Shown: positions 19,572 to 29,076 of the stretch, one piece after another
Layout of the letters: every line of letters starts with the position of its first letter
Numbering within the stretch: position 1 is the first letter of the stretch
Assembly (NCBI RefSeq): GCF_023074075.1
Contig: NZ_JADPKT010000063.1
Coordinates: forward strand, 310,001 to 374,000
Length of the DNA stretch: 64,000 nucleotides
Direction of reading: 5' to 3'
Source of the DNA: Bradyrhizobium sp. 138
GTDB lineage: Bacteria; Pseudomonadota; Alphaproteobacteria; Rhizobiales; Xanthobacteraceae
Notes under the pieces: model-generated
Databases searched by the model: none
What the model saw: the letters and a program-made list of their open reading frames with translations, nothing else
What the model was told of the DNA's origin: nothing
Position numbers and translations under genes: made by a program

Positions 19572-21308
19572 ATGCTTCGCATCGTCCTTTTCCTCGTCCT
19601 GATCGCGCTGGCGGCGGCCGGCTCGGCCTGGGTTGCCGATCAGCCCGGCGAAGTCGTCATGACCTGGGGCCGCTGGCGGGCCTCGCCGACCATTCCAGTG
19701 TTCGTGCTCCTTCTCGGCGTCTTTGCCGTCGCGATCGTCCTGCTCTGGAGCATCCTGACCGCGACATGGCGTTTGCCGGGCCGCATGCGCCGCCGCCGCC
19801 ACGACAAGCGCCACGTCCGGGGCCGCCACGCCATCACCCACGGCCTGCTCGCGATCGGTCATGGCGACACCGCGCTCGCCCGCCGACACGCCGAAGCGGC
19901 GCGGCGGCATGCACCGAATGATCCGCTCGCGCTGCTGCTGCATGCGCAGTCGGCGCAGCTCGAAGGCAATCGCGACGAGGCGCAGCGCGCCTTCCGCGCC
20001 ATGGCCGAACGCGAGGATACGCGCCTGCTCGGCCTGCGCGGCCTGTTCATCGAGGCGCAGCGCGCCGACGATGCGGTCGGCGCCGTGATGATCGCGGAGG
20101 AAGCGGTCAAGCTGTCGCCGTCCTCGACCTGGGCCTCGCACGCGGTGCTCGGCTTCCGCTGCGCGCGCGGCGACTGGAGCGGCGCGCTCGCGATCCTCGA
20201 TTCGAATCTGTCCGCGGGCCTGATCGACAAGCCGGCCTATCGCCGCCAGCGCGGCGTGCTGCTCACGGCGCGCGCGCTCGAACTGCAAGCCATGGACCGC
20301 GACGTCGCGCGCGAGAGCGTGATGGAAGCGGTCAAGCTCGCGCCGACCCTGGTGCCGGCCGCGGTGCTTGCCGCAAAATTCGAGAGCGAGGCGCACCAGG
20401 TGCGCCGCGCCATGAAGCTGGTCGAGGCTGCCTGGCTCGCCAATCCGCATCCCGATCTCGCCGACGCCTATGCGCATGTGAAGCTCGGCGATACCGCGTG
20501 GCATCGCTTGCAGCGGGTCGAGACGCTTGCGGCTAAGACGCCTGCCGACAAGGCCGGCCATATCGAGGGTCAGATCGCAATTGCGCGCGCCGCGATCGAT
20601 GCCGCCGAGTTCGCTCGCGCGCGCGAGGTGCTCGCACCGTACGTCAGCGATCCGACCCAGCGCGTCGCGCTGCTGATGGCCGAAATCGAGCGCACCGAAC
20701 ACGGCGACGGCGGCCGCGCCCGCGCCTGGACCTTGCGCGCAGTGCGCGCCCGTCACGATCCGGCCTGGACTGCGGACGGTTATGTCAGCGACCGTTGGCG
20801 CCCCGTCTCTCCGGTCACCGGCCGGCTCGATGCGTTCCAGTGGCAGACACCAGTCGCAAGCCTGCCTTCGGACAGGGGCGCCACGATCGAAGCCTCGGCC
20901 TTCGAGGAAGCCATGCTGGCGGCCCCGCCGCCGAAGCGGGTGACGGCGACGGCCAGCGAAAGCCCGGCGGAACCGCCCGCGGCAGCGCCAGCCCCCGTTC
21001 CGGCCGCTCAGGACAATTCGCCTCCGATTGCCAAAGAAGAGCCGGCCGTTGTGACCGCCGAATCGGTCCAACCGGCTCCCGAATCCGCCGAATCATCACC
21101 TCCAGCGGCAACACCGGTGTTCCGGACCCGCGCCGATCTCGGCAAACCTGCAGCAGCGCCGATTCCTGCGGTCATCCCGATCGTCCGGGCGCCCGACGAT
21201 CCCGGGATCGATGACGAGGGCCCGAGCGATGAATTTACGGAACAAATCGGCACACCGAAGGCCCAGGCCGGGGGCTGGCGCGGATTCTGGTCCCGCTGGG
21301 GCGCGTGA
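19572..21308 (+). CDS. hemY: HemY-like protein, N-terminal membrane and TPR domains
   Basis: This 578-residue protein has two N-terminal membrane helices (about 3-21 and 42-62) typical of HemY_N, followed by TPR-type helical repeats to about residue 400. A long Pro/Ala/Glu-rich tail (about 430-540) and the short conserved end GGWRGFWSRWGA complete it. Despite the name, these proteins are not the protoporphyrinogen oxidase HemY of Gram-positives; the exact role in haem synthesis is unproven. It is the third gene after hemD and the mic60-like gene, 36 bases downstream. Confidence 0.87.
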   Translation: MLRIVLFLVLIALAAAGSAWVADQPGEVVMTWGRWRASPTIPVFVLLLGVFAVAIVLLWSILTATWRLPGRMRRRRHDKRHVRGRHAITHGLLAIGHGDTALARRHAEAARRHAPNDPLALLLHAQSAQLEGNRDEAQRAFRAMAEREDTRLLGLRGLFIEAQRADDAVGAVMIAEEAVKLSPSSTWASHAVLGFRCARGDWSGALAILDSNLSAGLIDKPAYRRQRGVLLTARALELQAMDRDVARESVMEAVKLAPTLVPAAVLAAKFESEAHQVRRAMKLVEAAWLANPHPDLADAYAHVKLGDTAWHRLQRVETLAAKTPADKAGHIEGQIAIARAAIDAAEFARAREVLAPYVSDPTQRVALLMAEIERTEHGDGGRARAWTLRAVRARHDPAWTADGYVSDRWRPVSPVTGRLDAFQWQTPVASLPSDRGATIEASAFEEAMLAAPPPKRVTATASESPAEPPAAAPAPVPAAQDNSPPIAKEEPAVVTAESVQPAPESAESSPPAATPVFRTRADLGKPAAAPIPAVIPIVRAPDDPGIDDEGPSDEFTEQIGTPKAQAGGWRGFWSRWGA

Positions 21309-21407
21309 GCCGCATTTCGAACCCGGCTTGTCCTTGCCAATTCGGGCCATGCCCGATATCAGGAGCGCGCGTATCGGGGCCGGCGTCGCCTTGGCCCCGG
21401 CAGGGTT

Positions 21408-21483
21408 GCCGCAATAGCTCAGTTGGTAGAGCACGTCATTCGTAATGACGGGGTCGGGGGTTCGAATCCCTCTTGCGGCACCA
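21408..21483 (+). tRNA. tRNA-Thr (anticodon CGU)
   Basis: The cloverleaf is complete: acceptor GCCGCAA/TTGCGGC, D-arm GCTC..GAGC, anticodon stem CGTCA/TGACG with loop TTCGTAA (anticodon CGT), T-arm GGGGGTTCGAATCCCTC, discriminator A and an encoded CCA. Confidence 0.97.
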
Positions 21484-21561
21484 GCGCCCCTATTCGTCCC
21501 GTCCTCACAAGCCTGCGCTCTGCTCACCGAAGCCGGCTCGCGCGCGTTGCGCTCCGGCCTT

Positions 21562-23259
21562 ATGGCACTACGATGCACTGCCGATGAAATGCGCGCAGCG
21601 GGGCAAGGGGTGGGTACGGAGACGAGGGCCAGGACGGATTGGAGCGCATGGCTGCGGATGTCCGGCCTCGTTAGCCTCGCCGCAGGCATCACCGCCATCG
21701 TCGCGTCGAGGTCGCTCGAAGCCTCACAGCTGCACGGGCGGTTGTCCGTTCCTCCGCTTTATGACGACGTCTCCTATTTTCTCGACGCCATCAAGTGGAT
21801 GAATGCTGCGGAACACCACAGCATCGCTGCCAGTGTCTGGAATCTGCTTCGCGACCACGCGCCGTTTTCGACGATAGTGGCGATCACAGGGCTTGCGCTG
21901 TTTCCCGGCAGCTTCATCGGGCCCTATCTCGTCCACGCCGTGGTCGTCTTTGCATTTCTGCTCGGGATCGTCTGGCTGGCGTGGCGGCGGCCTGTGCTCG
22001 AGATCGCGGTGTGCCTGATTGCGGTCTCTTGCGTGCCGGTGCTGTGGCACACGGTGACCGAGGCGCGACCAGATCTGCCCTCGGGTCTTTTCATTGGCCT
22101 TGCTGCCGGCGCGATCGTATCCCGCGGCGTGCTCGATCGCGGCGCACGCGCTCTGGCCGGTCTCGGCATTGCCTGCGCCCTGACTGTCAGCATCAAGCCG
22201 ACCGCGTTCTTTGCCACGCTCGCTTTGCTCGGCAGCTCATTTGCGATCCGGCTGTTCGTCGATTGCTTGGAGGCGGGCGGCTTGCGGACCTCGATCCGCC
22301 AGGCGCTCGGTGCGCTGCTGTGGTTCGTCCTGCCGCTGATTGCGGCAACGGCCCTCTTGATCGGGCCTGCGCTGGTCGAGACCGTCACCTACATCCTCCA
22401 CGTCTTTGTCGGTCAGCGCGACCTCTGGACGACAGGCGAAAGTTTCTCGGCCGGTTTGCTGCGCTTCTCAATCGGCGGAGAAGGTCAATTCGGTCTGCAT
22501 TATTGGCTCGCCATCGGCACAGGCCTGATGCTGCTGCGTCTGGTGCTCGCGGCTATTCACGGACGCGCCGCGCTGCGTGACGCGGTCGTTCTGCTCGCGG
22601 CCGTGCTGATCGCCTATGCAATTCCCTCCGTCGCGGCGATCAAGACCTACTATTTCGGCGCGATGTTCTATGGCCTGTTCATCGTCGCGATGGTTCTCAA
22701 TGGGTGCGCCAGTCTGGCGCTCATCGAAGAGCTGCTCGTCCGCTTCGGTCTGCGCAACGACATCCGCCGCTACTTACTAGCGGCCGGCCGGGTGCTGGCG
22801 CTCGCATTTGTTCTCCAGCTCTTTCTCAGGCACGTCGCCATCGGTCAAATCAGCACTGCGACGCCGCTGAGCGCACAGCAGCAGGAGAGCATCCGCCTTG
22901 CGACCGGGCGGCTCTGGTCACTGCTGCGCGAGATCAAGCCGGAAACGCCCGGCCCGCTCTATGTCGGCTTCTCGAGCCCTTATCCGGTGACGTCCGCGAC
23001 GATCCAGCTATACGCTGCGCAAGCGAAGATGAATCTCGTCATACGCAACGAGCTCTATCATCGGAGCGCGCGGGAAACGGGCGACGCGTTGTTGCGGTCG
23101 GAGATCCTCGTCGTCTCGAGCTCGATCCAGCACACGCTGGTTGGGCCTCGCGTCGGCGATGAGCTCATCGCCCGCATGGACACGGAGAAGGGCGTCTGTC
23201 TGCTCGACAGCATGAGTTTTCCGGACGTGAGCTTGCGGGTCTATCGGCGCGGGTGTTGA
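21562..23259 (+). CDS. Polytopic membrane protein, possibly GT-C-type glycosyltransferase
   Basis: I do not recognise this protein at family level. It is about 565 residues, with roughly ten membrane helices between residues ~35 and ~420, then a soluble C-terminal part of ~140 residues. The first extracytoplasmic loop carries an acidic pair, LYDDVSYFLDAIKWM, as in GT-C (ArnT/PMT-like) enzymes that use polyprenyl-linked sugars. This suggests, but does not prove, a glycosyltransferase. The frame opens at 21445 inside tRNA-Thr, so I start at the ATG at 21562; ATG 21589 or GTG 21610 remain possible. Confidence 0.6.
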   Translation: MALRCTADEMRAAGQGVGTETRARTDWSAWLRMSGLVSLAAGITAIVASRSLEASQLHGRLSVPPLYDDVSYFLDAIKWMNAAEHHSIAASVWNLLRDHAPFSTIVAITGLALFPGSFIGPYLVHAVVVFAFLLGIVWLAWRRPVLEIAVCLIAVSCVPVLWHTVTEARPDLPSGLFIGLAAGAIVSRGVLDRGARALAGLGIACALTVSIKPTAFFATLALLGSSFAIRLFVDCLEAGGLRTSIRQALGALLWFVLPLIAATALLIGPALVETVTYILHVFVGQRDLWTTGESFSAGLLRFSIGGEGQFGLHYWLAIGTGLMLLRLVLAAIHGRAALRDAVVLLAAVLIAYAIPSVAAIKTYYFGAMFYGLFIVAMVLNGCASLALIEELLVRFGLRNDIRRYLLAAGRVLALAFVLQLFLRHVAIGQISTATPLSAQQQESIRLATGRLWSLLREIKPETPGPLYVGFSSPYPVTSATIQLYAAQAKMNLVIRNELYHRSARETGDALLRSEILVVSSSIQHTLVGPRVGDELIARMDTEKGVCLLDSMSFPDVSLRVYRRGC

Positions 23260-23368
23260 CCGCAGCCGGCCGGTTCGACATTGCGCGGCCGCTTGTGTGA
23301 GGCCGGTCACTTAACCTCAGGCATGTCCTCCGTAAGGTCCCGGTCACGCCAACTCGGGGAGATTTCAC

Positions 23369-23746
23369 ATGCGCAAGATCGTTCTGGTTGCCGCCATGGT
23401 CCTGGCTTCTGCATCTGCCCAGGCAGACGGCTCCCGCAGCCTTTCACTGTCCGCGGCAGGCGCTCAGACCTCCGCTCCGCTGACCACGCCGACCATCACG
23501 GCGCAGGTGAGCGAAACTGCGCCAGCCACCGAGGCGCCGAAATATTCCGATCGTCCGCCGGCGGTGTCGCTCTCTGCGCCAGCCACCGCGGCCGCTCCGG
23601 CGGTGACCACGCCCGCTCCGACACCGGTCACGACGGTCAACGCCCCCACCAAGAAAGCCACAAGGGCGGACAAGCCGAAGCCCAATCGGAGCTGGACCGA
23701 GCACCGCATCATCAGCGAGCTGCACCGCCACGGCATCTATTGGTAG
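23369..23746 (+). CDS. Small secreted protein of unknown function
   Basis: A 125-residue product with a clear signal peptide (MRKIVLVAAMVLASASAQA) and a GGGGAG ribosome site. The middle is low-complexity Ala/Thr/Pro. The final ~30 residues are basic and end RIISELHRHGIYW, the only part that looks structured. I recognise no domain. A strong hairpin follows it. Confidence 0.65.
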   Translation: MRKIVLVAAMVLASASAQADGSRSLSLSAAGAQTSAPLTTPTITAQVSETAPATEAPKYSDRPPAVSLSAPATAAAPAVTTPAPTPVTTVNAPTKKATRADKPKPNRSWTEHRIISELHRHGIYW

Positions 23747-23770
23747 GAGCCGGCTCGCCCGAAAAAGCAA

Positions 23771-23794
23771 ATGGCCGGGCAAGAGCCCGGCCAT
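23771..23794. terminator. Hairpin between convergent genes, probable terminator
   Basis: ATGGCCGGGC, loop AAGA, GCCCGGCCAT make a perfect ten-base stem. There is no clear T-run on the plus strand, while the minus-strand continuation (toward TTTGCTTTTTC) is T-rich. It therefore best serves the minus-strand deacetylase gene, but its position would also halt the plus-strand transcript. Confidence 0.65.
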
Positions 23795-23820
23795 GCGCAT
23801 TCTTGAAGCGGTGATCCGGC

Positions 23821-24882
23821 TTACTGCGACACCGTCTGCACCACGCTTCCGATCGGACGCGTGGTCGTGCTCGCGGTCGGCACCTTCATGTCCTTCATCA
23901 GCGCCTCGTCATATTCCGGCAGCGACTGCAGCGTCGTCTTGGCCTTCATCTGCACGACCTTGTAGCCGCCAGCCTTGAGGCGCGTGAGCAGCGTCGGCAG
24001 CGCTATGCCGGTATTCTTCTGAAAGTCGTGCATCAGGATGATACCCTTGCCGAGCTTGTCCAGCCGCGTCATCACCGTCTCGATGATCTTCTCCGGCGTG
24101 GCGCCCTTCCGGAAGTCGAAGGAGTCGATTTCGGTCGAGAACATCGCGACGTTGCGGGTGCCGAAATAGCTCACGATTGCCGGATTATGCTGGAGCTGCG
24201 GAAAGCGGAAGAACGGCGCCGGATTGGCGCCGAGCGCGAATTTCACCGCGCTGATGCCCTTCTCGACCTCGTCCTTGGCCATCTGCTCCGTCATCTTCTT
24301 GCCGTTCAGATTGACGTGCGACCAGGTATGCGTGCCGACCGTGTGGCCCTGGGCCAGCACCTGGCGCAGGATTTCCGGATGATAGGTCGCGTGCTTGCCG
24401 ACCGAGAAGAACAAGCCCTTGGTGCATTCATCCGCGAGCGCCTTCAGCACGTTCGGCGTGTTCACGGGCCAGGGACCGTCGTCGAAGGTCAGCACGACCT
24501 CCTTGTCGGTGAGGAAGTCGAATTGCTTGAAATGATCGAAGCCGAAGCCCGGACCGCCGGTGGTGTCGATCTCGACCACGCGGGAGACGCCGAGCGCATT
24601 CGGATTGGCGCAGGCCTGCTTCGGCGGCACCGGCATGGCCGGGGCGGGCGTGGGAGCTTGTGCCTGGGCAACGGCTGCTGGCTTGGCCGCGATCGTCGCG
24701 GTGGTCTGGACGTCATCCTTGGCGGCGAACTTCGCCGGTGCCGGCAATTGATCGGCGGCACGGGCGGCAACTGTCTTGGGGGCGCCCTGATCGGCGCGCG
24801 AAGAATAATAAAACCAACCGCCGGCGGCGATCACGACCGCCGCAACTACACTGGCCAGCATCAGGCCCAACGCATTACGCAT
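23821..24882 (-). CDS. Polysaccharide deacetylase family protein, membrane-anchored
   Basis: This 353-residue protein has an N-terminal membrane helix (about 8-27), a Pro/Ala-rich linker to ~100, and a NodB-homology domain. The metal triad is intact: Asp pair in LTFDDGPWP and His pair in GTHTWSH; later motifs RFPQLQHN and GIILMHDF are also present. It should remove N- or O-acetyl groups from a periplasmic glycan, substrate unknown. The ATG at 24882 is preceded by GGAAAGAG; the TTG at 24897 is less likely. Confidence 0.9.
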   Translation of the reverse strand: MRNALGLMLASVVAAVVIAAGGWFYYSSRADQGAPKTVAARAADQLPAPAKFAAKDDVQTTATIAAKPAAVAQAQAPTPAPAMPVPPKQACANPNALGVSRVVEIDTTGGPGFGFDHFKQFDFLTDKEVVLTFDDGPWPVNTPNVLKALADECTKGLFFSVGKHATYHPEILRQVLAQGHTVGTHTWSHVNLNGKKMTEQMAKDEVEKGISAVKFALGANPAPFFRFPQLQHNPAIVSYFGTRNVAMFSTEIDSFDFRKGATPEKIIETVMTRLDKLGKGIILMHDFQKNTGIALPTLLTRLKAGGYKVVQMKAKTTLQSLPEYDEALMKDMKVPTASTTTRPIGSVVQTVSQ

Positions 24883-25135
24883 CGCTACTCTTTCCAATTA
24901 CGCAACCAAACCTGCGGAATTTCCCGCGCGACGAGCCATTAATGCGAAGTAACAGTTAACGTGACACCAACACGACGGCGGTTGTGGAGGAATTTCAGGG
25001 ATCTGCGCCAAAGTGACCGAGGTCACAATCGGGGCGCGGCCCGTGACCATCATCACAGTGGAAACTGTTTTGCTGGAGCATCGTAGTTCCCATCAACAAC
25101 GGGCGCCGTTGCGACGGCGCCAATGGGAGCTTCAA

Positions 25136-25429
25136 ATGACCAAATCCTTTTCTGCCACTATCCGCGACACCAGCCTGGCCCTTGGTTTTGCCGCCATCGT
25201 CTCGATCGTCGCGACGACCTCGAGCTTCGCCTTCACGGCCGAGGCGCAGCAGATGTGCACCGGCGATGCCTTCCGCCTGTGCTCGTCGGAAATCCCCAAC
25301 ATCCCGAAGATCACGGCGTGCATGATCAAGCATCGTTCGGATCTGAGCGCCGGCTGCCGCGCGGTGATGGACAAGGATCTGGCCAAGGGCGCGTCGCGCA
25401 AGGTCGCTGACGCCCAGAGCAGTCAATAA
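25136..25429 (+). CDS. Small secreted Cys-rich repeat protein, copy 1
   Basis: The 97-residue product has a GGGAG ribosome site and a long signal peptide (cleavage near FAFTAEAQ). The mature part carries four cysteines spaced C-x7-C-x12-C-x11-C, resembling the cysteine-rich repeat of GLG1-type proteins found in small rhizobial secreted proteins. Two disulfides are likely in the periplasm. The same spacing recurs in the next gene. Function is unknown. Confidence 0.75.
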   Translation: MTKSFSATIRDTSLALGFAAIVSIVATTSSFAFTAEAQQMCTGDAFRLCSSEIPNIPKITACMIKHRSDLSAGCRAVMDKDLAKGASRKVADAQSSQ

Positions 25430-25601
25430 GAGCGCGCGCAACAACGATCGTCGCGCCGGTCAGCTCCCTTCGCGATGTGCTCCGGCCTCGAGCCGGGGCC
25501 ACGCGGCGGCACTTCTGCCGCTCGGCAATAAAGCCGTTGCAGCTCCGGGATCGTCGCACTAGCTTCCCCCGCTCATCATTCCGGGTAAGAGGCATTACGC
25601 G

Positions 25602-25814
25602 ATGACCAGATTCCTTTTCATCATTCCTTTGTTCCTGTGTGCCTCGGTCGCACAAGCGCAGCAGCCCGGCCACGACGCCTGCGCGCGCGATGTCAGCCGC
25701 TTCTGCCGCGCCGTGATGAACAATGGCGACGGTGCCGTGCTGGCGTGTCTGAAGCAGAATCGCACGCGGCTGAGCAAAGGCTGCGACAAGGTGCTGACCG
25801 AGCACGGGCAGTAG
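25602..25814 (+). CDS. Small secreted Cys-rich repeat protein, copy 2
   Basis: The 70-residue product has a signal peptide (MTRFLFIIPLFLCASVAQA) and cysteines spaced C-x7-C-x13-C-x11-C, nearly the same as the gene 170 bases upstream. Shared residues include the basic helix before the last Cys (QNRTRLSKGC here, KHRSDLSAGC there). The two are diverged tandem paralogues. It is convergent with the MFS gene, only 17 bases away. Confidence 0.75.
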   Translation: MTRFLFIIPLFLCASVAQAQQPGHDACARDVSRFCRAVMNNGDGAVLACLKQNRTRLSKGCDKVLTEHGQ

Positions 25815-25831
25815 GGATTTACGGTCCAAAC

Positions 25832-27520
25832 CTACGTGCTGCTTCCCGCCGCGGTCGCGACCACCGGCAGCACCTCTTCGTTGGCGCGGTCCGGCGTCTC
25901 CTCCTTCCAGCGTACCGAGCCGAACGGGCGCTCCAGCATGCGGCGGATCCGCACCGGCTCGGGGCCGATGTGGAAAGCCATCGCCTCCTGGTGCAGCGCG
26001 CGTTCGGACTGGGTCGATCGGTTGCGCTGGCGTAAGTAGTCGAACCAGGTCGGACAGTGATAGCGCTCGGTCCACAATTCGGGATCGGCGATGTCGCGGG
26101 CGATCGACCAGCCATAGGCGCCGTTGCGTTGCCGTGAGAGCTGCACGTCCTGCATCACATTGTGGAACGCGCGCGCGTTCTCCTGCGCGACGCGATATTC
26201 GATCTCGACCACCAGCGGGCCGCTGCGCCCCGTCAGGGACAGCTTCACCTCGGGATCGGCCAGCACGTCGGCATCCTCGTTGCGGGCGCCGACGCGCGGC
26301 ATCGTCAGCCAGAGTCCCAATAGCGGCGAGATCAGCATCAGGCCGGCCGCGGTCAGCAGCGCGATTTCGACACCGGCATAGTCGGTGAGGTGGCCCCAGC
26401 CCCAGGCTCCGATGGCGATGCCGCCGGAAATCGAAGCCTGGAACGCCGCGAGCGAGCGGCCGGCAACCCAGCGCGGCGCCGAGAGCTGCACGCCGATATT
26501 GAACAGCGCAATCGCAGCCATCCACACCGCGCCGGCCAGCACCAGCGCGGCTGCGGTCAGCACCGGCTCCGTGCTGAGGGCAAGCGCGGCCATCGCAAAT
26601 GCCATCGAGATGGTGCAGGCGCGGATCGCGGCCTCGCCGCTCATGCGCTTGCGCATTTCGTGAATGTTGAGCGCGCCGATCACGGCGCCCATGCCGAAGG
26701 CGCCGAGCATGATGCCGTAGGTCTGCGCGCCGCCATGCAACAGGTCGCGGGCGACCAGCGGCATCAGCGCCATGATGGCGCCGCCGATCAGTCCCATCAC
26801 CAGCGTGCGCAACAGCACGATCTTGATCGGCGGCGAATTGGTGATGTAGCGGAAGCCCGAGACCATGGCGCGGTTGAGTTTTTCCCGCGGCAGGCGGGAG
26901 GGTTCGGTGCTGCGGCGCCAGAGCAGCAGCACCACCAGCAGCGGCAGATAGAGGATCGCGTTGCAGGCGAACGCGGCCACCGCACCGAGCGCGGCGACGA
27001 TGACGCCGCCGACCGCGGGGCCGAAGCTGCGTGCGATGTTGTAGCTGATGCCGTTCAACGCGACGGCTGAAGGCAGTGCTTCAGGCGGTACCTGCTCGCT
27101 CACCGAGGACTGCCAGGCCGGGCCGAACAGCGCGTTGCCGCTGCCCACCACGAAGCAGAACGCGAGCAGGGTCTCGGGGGTGATGAGATTGAAGCCGGCC
27201 AGCACCGTGAGCGCAGTCGCGCCGGTGAGGGCAATCATCAGCGAGACCAGGGTGACGATGCGGCGATCATACATGTCGGCGATGGCGCCGGCCGGCATCG
27301 AGATCAGCATGATCGGCAGCATCAGGGCGGTCTGCACCAGCGCCACCTTGTCCGCCGAGGCCGCCATCTGTGTCATCGCCCAGGCCGCGCCGACGCCCTG
27401 GATCAGCAGGCCGAGATTGGAGAGCAGGCTGGCGAGCCAGATGCGTCGGAACACGGTGTACCGCAGCGGCGCGGTGATGCCGTCGGCGGCCACTTTCTGG
27501 CGGTTCGGCTGCTCGGTCAT
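25832..27520 (-). CDS. MFS transporter (EntS/MFS_3-like) with soluble C-terminal domain
   Basis: This 562-residue protein has twelve membrane helices in the first ~410 residues, with the inter-helix motif GAIADMYDRRIV typical of the MFS. After LGLWLTMPRVG it continues for about 140 soluble residues (VVEIEYRVAQENARAFHNVMQ...), which look like a dimeric alpha/beta (ABM-like) domain. It is probably an exporter of small molecules. The ATG at 27520 has AAGGGGAT upstream; earlier in-frame starts (27532, 27580) are less likely. Confidence 0.85.
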   Translation of the reverse strand: MTEQPNRQKVAADGITAPLRYTVFRRIWLASLLSNLGLLIQGVGAAWAMTQMAASADKVALVQTALMLPIMLISMPAGAIADMYDRRIVTLVSLMIALTGATALTVLAGFNLITPETLLAFCFVVGSGNALFGPAWQSSVSEQVPPEALPSAVALNGISYNIARSFGPAVGGVIVAALGAVAAFACNAILYLPLLVVLLLWRRSTEPSRLPREKLNRAMVSGFRYITNSPPIKIVLLRTLVMGLIGGAIMALMPLVARDLLHGGAQTYGIMLGAFGMGAVIGALNIHEMRKRMSGEAAIRACTISMAFAMAALALSTEPVLTAAALVLAGAVWMAAIALFNIGVQLSAPRWVAGRSLAAFQASISGGIAIGAWGWGHLTDYAGVEIALLTAAGLMLISPLLGLWLTMPRVGARNEDADVLADPEVKLSLTGRSGPLVVEIEYRVAQENARAFHNVMQDVQLSRQRNGAYGWSIARDIADPELWTERYHCPTWFDYLRQRNRSTQSERALHQEAMAFHIGPEPVRIRRMLERPFGSVRWKEETPDRANEEVLPVVATAAGSST

Positions 27521-27667
27521 ATCCCCTTCCATATGGGCTGGCAGAGTGGTCTTGCGCTGGTCTTTGGGCGATTCCGGCAAGTTCAGTGATGCCTGCGAAA
27601 GTCCTTCGCTGTCCAGTGATTAGGCCGCTATAAGCGGTGCAAAGTGGCGGTTGCCGGGGAGGAACAA

Positions 27668-29041
27668 ATGAAGCTGTCGCGACGGACGATCCTGCTGGGA
27701 GCGGGCAGCTTGCCTTTCGCAATTGCGAGCTTGCGGGTGGGCGCGCTGGCCCAGACTGCACCTGCCGCGGCGCCGGACGCTGAGGCGCCGCCGATCCTGT
27801 TCGTTCATGGCAATGGCGATTACGATGCGCTCTGGATGACCACGATGTGGCGGATGGAATCCAACGGCATCGCACGCGATCGCATGGCGGCAATCAATTT
27901 CACCGATCCGCTGGCGCGCGGCGACGACAAGGTCGAGCAGGCCAGCCGTTCCTCGACCGAGGATCAGCGCCGCGAGCTCACTGCCGCCATCGCCGAATTG
28001 AAGCGCCGGACCGGCGCACCTCGTGTGGCGCTGGTCGGCAGCTCGCGCGGCGGCAATGCGATCCGCAACGTCATCAAGAATGGCGGTGCCGCCGATGTCA
28101 GCCACGCCGTGCTGTGCGGCACGCCCAATCACGGCGTGTTCGCGACCGACGACCAGCCCAACAACGAGTTCAACGGCCGCGGCACGTTCCTGCGTGGCCT
28201 CAACGAAGGCGAGAGCGAGGTGACGCCGGGCGTTGCCTTCCTCACATTGCGCAGCGACGGCATGGACAAATACGCCCAGGCCGACGGCCGCTTCATCGGC
28301 AAACCCGGCACGCCGACCGGCGTCACCAATGAAGGGCCGGAGCTGAAGGGCGCCACCAATCTCGTGCTCGGCGCGCTCGACCATCGCGAGGTGGCGTTCC
28401 ACCCGCGCGCCTTCCGGGAGATCTACAAATTCATCGCGGGCCGCGAGCCCGCGCGCATCGCGATTGTTCCCGAGGCAAACGTCAAGTTGAGCGGCCTGGT
28501 GTCGGGCACGCCGGGCGGCGTATCGACCAACCGTCCCGTCGCGGGTGCAACGGTCGATATCTTTCGCGTGGATCCTGATACCGGTGAGCGCAACGAGGGA
28601 GCAATTTACAGCGCGCAGACTGGCGCCGACGGCCGCTGGGGCCCTGCGCAGGTCGACCCGACCTGGTCGCTCGAATTCGTGCTGACATCGCCGGGCGCGC
28701 CGATCACACACATCTATCGCTCGCCGTTCCCGCGCTCGTCCGACGTCGTCCATTTGCGCGCCGCACGGCCGCTCGGGCCGGCCGACAAGGACGCCGGCGC
28801 GGTCGTGATCATGTCGCGGCCGCGCGGCTATTTCGGCCTGCCGCGGGACGTGGTGTTGCTGGACGGCAAGGAGCCGGCCGACGTCAAGCCGGGCGTGCCG
28901 ACGGATGCGACGGCAACATTGCGGCTTGCGGCCGGCGACGTCGGACGTAACATCGTGGCTCAATTCGGCGAAGAACGGATTGTAGCCCGGGCCTGGCCCG
29001 CTTCCGAGAACAGGATTGCGATTGCCGAGCTGACTTATTAG
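27668..29041 (+). CDS. Tat-exported alpha/beta hydrolase with C-terminal beta domain
   Basis: The 457-residue protein begins with a twin-arginine signal (MKLSRRTILLGAGSLPFA) after a GGGGAGG ribosome site. The hydrolase core has PPILFVHGNGDYD and the nucleophile elbow VGSSRGG (G-x-S-x-G). About 150 further residues from ~290 onward form a carboxypeptidase-regulatory or Ig-like beta region starting SGTPGGVSTNRPVAGATVDI. It is probably a secreted esterase or lipase; substrate unknown. The P450 gene starts 35 bases later on the same strand. Confidence 0.82.
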   Translation: MKLSRRTILLGAGSLPFAIASLRVGALAQTAPAAAPDAEAPPILFVHGNGDYDALWMTTMWRMESNGIARDRMAAINFTDPLARGDDKVEQASRSSTEDQRRELTAAIAELKRRTGAPRVALVGSSRGGNAIRNVIKNGGAADVSHAVLCGTPNHGVFATDDQPNNEFNGRGTFLRGLNEGESEVTPGVAFLTLRSDGMDKYAQADGRFIGKPGTPTGVTNEGPELKGATNLVLGALDHREVAFHPRAFREIYKFIAGREPARIAIVPEANVKLSGLVSGTPGGVSTNRPVAGATVDIFRVDPDTGERNEGAIYSAQTGADGRWGPAQVDPTWSLEFVLTSPGAPITHIYRSPFPRSSDVVHLRAARPLGPADKDAGAVVIMSRPRGYFGLPRDVVLLDGKEPADVKPGVPTDATATLRLAAGDVGRNIVAQFGEERIVARAWPASENRIAIAELTY

Positions 29042-29076
29042 CTGATTGCCTGCATCACTTCTGTTGGGAGAGAGCC

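Noticed and set aside
18045..21071. 1008-codon minus-strand frame opposite the mic60-like gene and hemY
   Set aside because: GC-rich codon bias of the plus-strand genes opens the antisense frame. The plus-strand proteins have membrane helices, TPRs and conserved order; the antisense product is Arg/Gly-rich without a domain.
21445..21561. N-terminal extension of the GT-C-like protein from inside tRNA-Thr
   Set aside because: The start would lie within the tRNA T-arm; a start at or after 21562 is more plausible.
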